A stretch of 64,000 nt of DNA from an uncultured Bacteroidales bacterium. Lineage in GTDB: Bacteria > Bacteroidota > Bacteroidia > Bacteroidales > Bacteroidaceae. The notes beneath the pieces are model-generated. The model did no database searches, was not told where the DNA came from, and worked only from the letters and a program-made list of their open reading frames with translations. Of this stretch, positions 62,256-64,000 are shown in pieces (within the stretch, counting starts at the first letter, position 1; the number at the start of each line of letters is the position of its first letter). Both the position numbers and the translations under genes were made by a program. The stretch lies in NCBI GenBank assembly GCA_902771725.1, contig CACXXT010000005.1:23607-87606 (forward strand). Direction: 5' to 3'.

Positions 62256-63764
62256 ATGATCAAACGCATCACTGCTGCCGAAGCCGCAGCACAAATCGAG
62301 AACGGCCACACGCTGGGCCTCTCCGGCTTCACCCCCGCCGGCGTTCCCAAGTCCGTAACCGCAGAACTGGCAAAGAAGGCTCATGCCGAGCACGAAGCCG
62401 GACGCCCCTTCAAGGTGAATATCCTGACAGGTGCCAGCACGGGTCAGAGCTGCGACGGCATGCTGGCCAACGAACAGGCCATCGGTCTGCGCGCTCCCTA
62501 CACCACCAACCCCGATTTCCGCAAGCACGTGAACCTGAACGAAATCAGATACACGGATCTTAACCTCTCGAACATGGCCACTCAGATGCGCCAGGGCTAC
62601 CTGCCCTGTCCGGACTGGGGAATCATCGAGGCCTGCGACGTGGAGATCCACGGCGCGAAGGCTCATATCTTCCTCACCGCTGCCGGTGGTATCTCGCCCA
62701 CCGTATGCCGCATGGCCAAGCGTGGTATCTTCGTGGAACTCAACGCCTTCCACAGCCCGAAGAGCAAGGGTCTGCACGATGTCTACGAAATCGAATACCA
62801 CCCCTATCGCACTCCCGTCAACATCCTCAAGCCCAGCGACCGCATCGGTAAGCCCTACGTGGAAGTGGATGCCGACCGCATCATGGGTATCGTCGAGTGC
62901 AACATCCCCGACGAGGCTCGCTCCTTCAAAGATCCCGACCCCATCACGACCAAGATTGGTCAGAACGTGGCAGACTTCCTCGTGCAGAACATGCGCGAAG
63001 GCAAGATTCCTCCCACCTTCCTGAACCTGCAGTCGGGTGTGGGCAGTGGTGCCAACGCAGTGCTGGGTGCCCTGGGTCACAGCACCGAGGTGCCCAACTT
63101 CAACATCTACACCGAGGTGCTGCAGGATGCTCCCATCCAGCTGATGCGCGAGGGTCGCGTGCTCAGCGCCAGTGCCTGCTCGCTGACCGTTACGAACGAG
63201 TGCCTCAAGGGCATCTACGACGACATCGACTTCTTCAAGGACAAGCTCGTGCTGCGTCCCTCCGAGATCTCGAACAACCCCGAGGTCATCGCACGCATCG
63301 GCGTCTGCTCGCTGAATACTGCCATCGAGGCTGACATCTACGGCCATGTCAACAGCACCAAGATCTGCGGTACGAAGATGATGAACGGCATCGGCGGCAG
63401 CGCAGACTTCACCTGCAACAGCTACCTGAGCATCTTCACCTGCGGCTCCACCACCAAGGGAGGCGCTATCAGCAGCATCGTGCCCTTCGCCAGCCACATC
63501 GACCACACCAGCCACTTCATTGACGCGGTCATCACCGAGTACGGCGTGGCAGACCTGCGCGGCAAGTGCGCCATGGAGAAGGCCGAGGAGCTTATCAAGG
63601 TTGCCCATCCCGACTACCGCCCCATGCTGCGCGACTACCTCAAGTACGCGGAGCCTTTCGGCGGCCACACCCACCACTGCCTCAGCGCGGCCTTCGCCAT
63701 GCACGACACATTCTTGCGCAAGGGTGACATGCGCCTCACCGACTGGGCTGAATATGTGAAGTAA
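62256..63764 (+). CDS. Acetyl-CoA hydrolase / succinate CoA-transferase family protein
   Basis: 502 aa, class I CoA-transferase of the acetyl-CoA hydrolase/transferase family. Both halves are present: N-terminal GLSGFTPAGVPKSVTAELAK and SCDGMLA; C-terminal GVGSGANAVLGALGHS, NIYTEVLQDA with the Glu that would form the glutamyl-CoA intermediate, and ITEYGVADLRGK. In Prevotella such enzymes exchange CoA between succinate, acetate or propionate in fermentation. The exact substrate pair cannot be told from sequence. It is monocistronic or joined to the peptidase gene 26 bp downstream. Confidence 0.92.
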   Translation: MIKRITAAEAAAQIENGHTLGLSGFTPAGVPKSVTAELAKKAHAEHEAGRPFKVNILTGASTGQSCDGMLANEQAIGLRAPYTTNPDFRKHVNLNEIRYTDLNLSNMATQMRQGYLPCPDWGIIEACDVEIHGAKAHIFLTAAGGISPTVCRMAKRGIFVELNAFHSPKSKGLHDVYEIEYHPYRTPVNILKPSDRIGKPYVEVDADRIMGIVECNIPDEARSFKDPDPITTKIGQNVADFLVQNMREGKIPPTFLNLQSGVGSGANAVLGALGHSTEVPNFNIYTEVLQDAPIQLMREGRVLSASACSLTVTNECLKGIYDDIDFFKDKLVLRPSEISNNPEVIARIGVCSLNTAIEADIYGHVNSTKICGTKMMNGIGGSADFTCNSYLSIFTCGSTTKGGAISSIVPFASHIDHTSHFIDAVITEYGVADLRGKCAMEKAEELIKVAHPDYRPMLRDYLKYAEPFGGHTHHCLSAAFAMHDTFLRKGDMRLTDWAEYVK

Positions 63765-63790
63765 GGCAAATCCCATAACCAACGAAGACG

Positions 63791-64000
63791 ATGAAAAAGA
63801 ACATCATATTATTGTTTGCAGTCATAATGGCCGGTGCCCAGTGGTCTGTTGTCAACGGCCAGAAGGAAATCACCGCAGACATGCTGCAGGACTTCCGCAA
63901 CAGCTACCAATCTGTCGGCGCCGACAAGGCCCTCGACAACGCAGTGGCAGCCAACGACCCGAAGATTCTCGCCCTCAACGCAGAGAGCAACATCCAGTTT
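63791..64000 (+). CDS. Secreted C1B (bleomycin hydrolase / aminopeptidase C) type peptidase, 3' end beyond the window
   Basis: The first 70 codons are in the window. Residues 1-23 form a signal peptide (MKKNIILLFAVIMAGAQWSV). The next part, KEITADMLQDFRNSYQSVGA then KALDNAVAANDPKILALNAE, matches the start of Bacteroidetes C1-family aminopeptidases (ITxxMLxxxxxSYQxxxxDKAxxNA, from memory). The catalytic Cys, His and Asn lie outside the window, so the family call rests on the N-terminus alone. Confidence 0.65.
   Translation, partial: MKKNIILLFAVIMAGAQWSVVNGQKEITADMLQDFRNSYQSVGADKALDNAVAANDPKILALNAESNIQF

Noticed and set aside
62247..63782. 511-codon minus-strand frame opposite the CoA-transferase gene
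   Set aside because: Shadow frame in GC-rich DNA; the plus strand encodes a complete CoA-transferase with a promoter box.

Overview
The window reads as chromosomal DNA of a Bacteroidales bacterium, most likely a rumen or gut Prevotella/Xylanibacter relative. The grounds are: -7 boxes of the TAnnTTTG type (often with a TTG about 20 bp upstream) in front of most genes and no Shine-Dalgarno pattern; a GH10 xylanase fused to a CE1 feruloyl esterase as known from Prevotella ruminicola; DUF3098 and DUF4294 proteins; a T9SS-like C-terminal tail; and the Bacteroidetes gene order ftsX - DUF3098 - uppP - truB - queA - folK.

Left flank (1-12.6 kb): the end of a calpain-like protease, a small secreted protein, a RAYT-like Y1 (HUH) transposase with a repeat-filled insertion, an ECF sigma factor with two small membrane proteins, the xylanase-esterase, an RNA methyltransferase with nadA, a DUF4294 protein, an SDR dehydrogenase, a candidate unassigned ncRNA of about 275 nt, and nadB with a repeat-filled leader.

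Accessory region (12.6-54.5 kb): a cassette-like array. It holds two Sel1-repeat paralogues with a shared unknown C-terminal domain, sbcDC, two acidic unknown proteins, an AddB-like/AddA-like/AlbA-WYL operon ending in a 34-codon ORF, an AAA ATPase, a WG-repeat protein, a decayed HEPN/MNT pair, and then a clearly more AT-rich defence block on the minus strand: GIY-YIG nuclease, type II restriction enzyme and C5 methyltransferase, followed by a Druantia-III-like pair (DruH-like, DruE-like) led by a NERD-type nuclease/helicase. Two repeated sequence families tie this region together. One is an intergenic element (TCCGATTTCGCAAA followed by 8-bp TGATATAC repeats, six copies, usually next to a hairpin). 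The other is a promoter in which CTAGCTAG lies exactly 29 bp from a TACCTTTG -7 box (four copies, driving sbcDC, the WG-repeat gene and both acidic-protein genes). The outermost copies of the intergenic element face each other and bound the region between nadB and dacB. I see no integrase or tRNA at the edges.

Right flank (54.5-64 kb): dacB (PBP4-type), folK, queA, truB with a large Ser/Pro insertion, uppP, a DUF3098 protein, ftsX, miaB, an acetyl-CoA hydrolase/succinate CoA-transferase, and the start of a C1B-type peptidase. Purine-rich tracts with a central hairpin recur here, one of them inside truB.

No tRNA, rRNA or CRISPR array was seen. Family assignments come from motifs read by eye. 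No database search was run.
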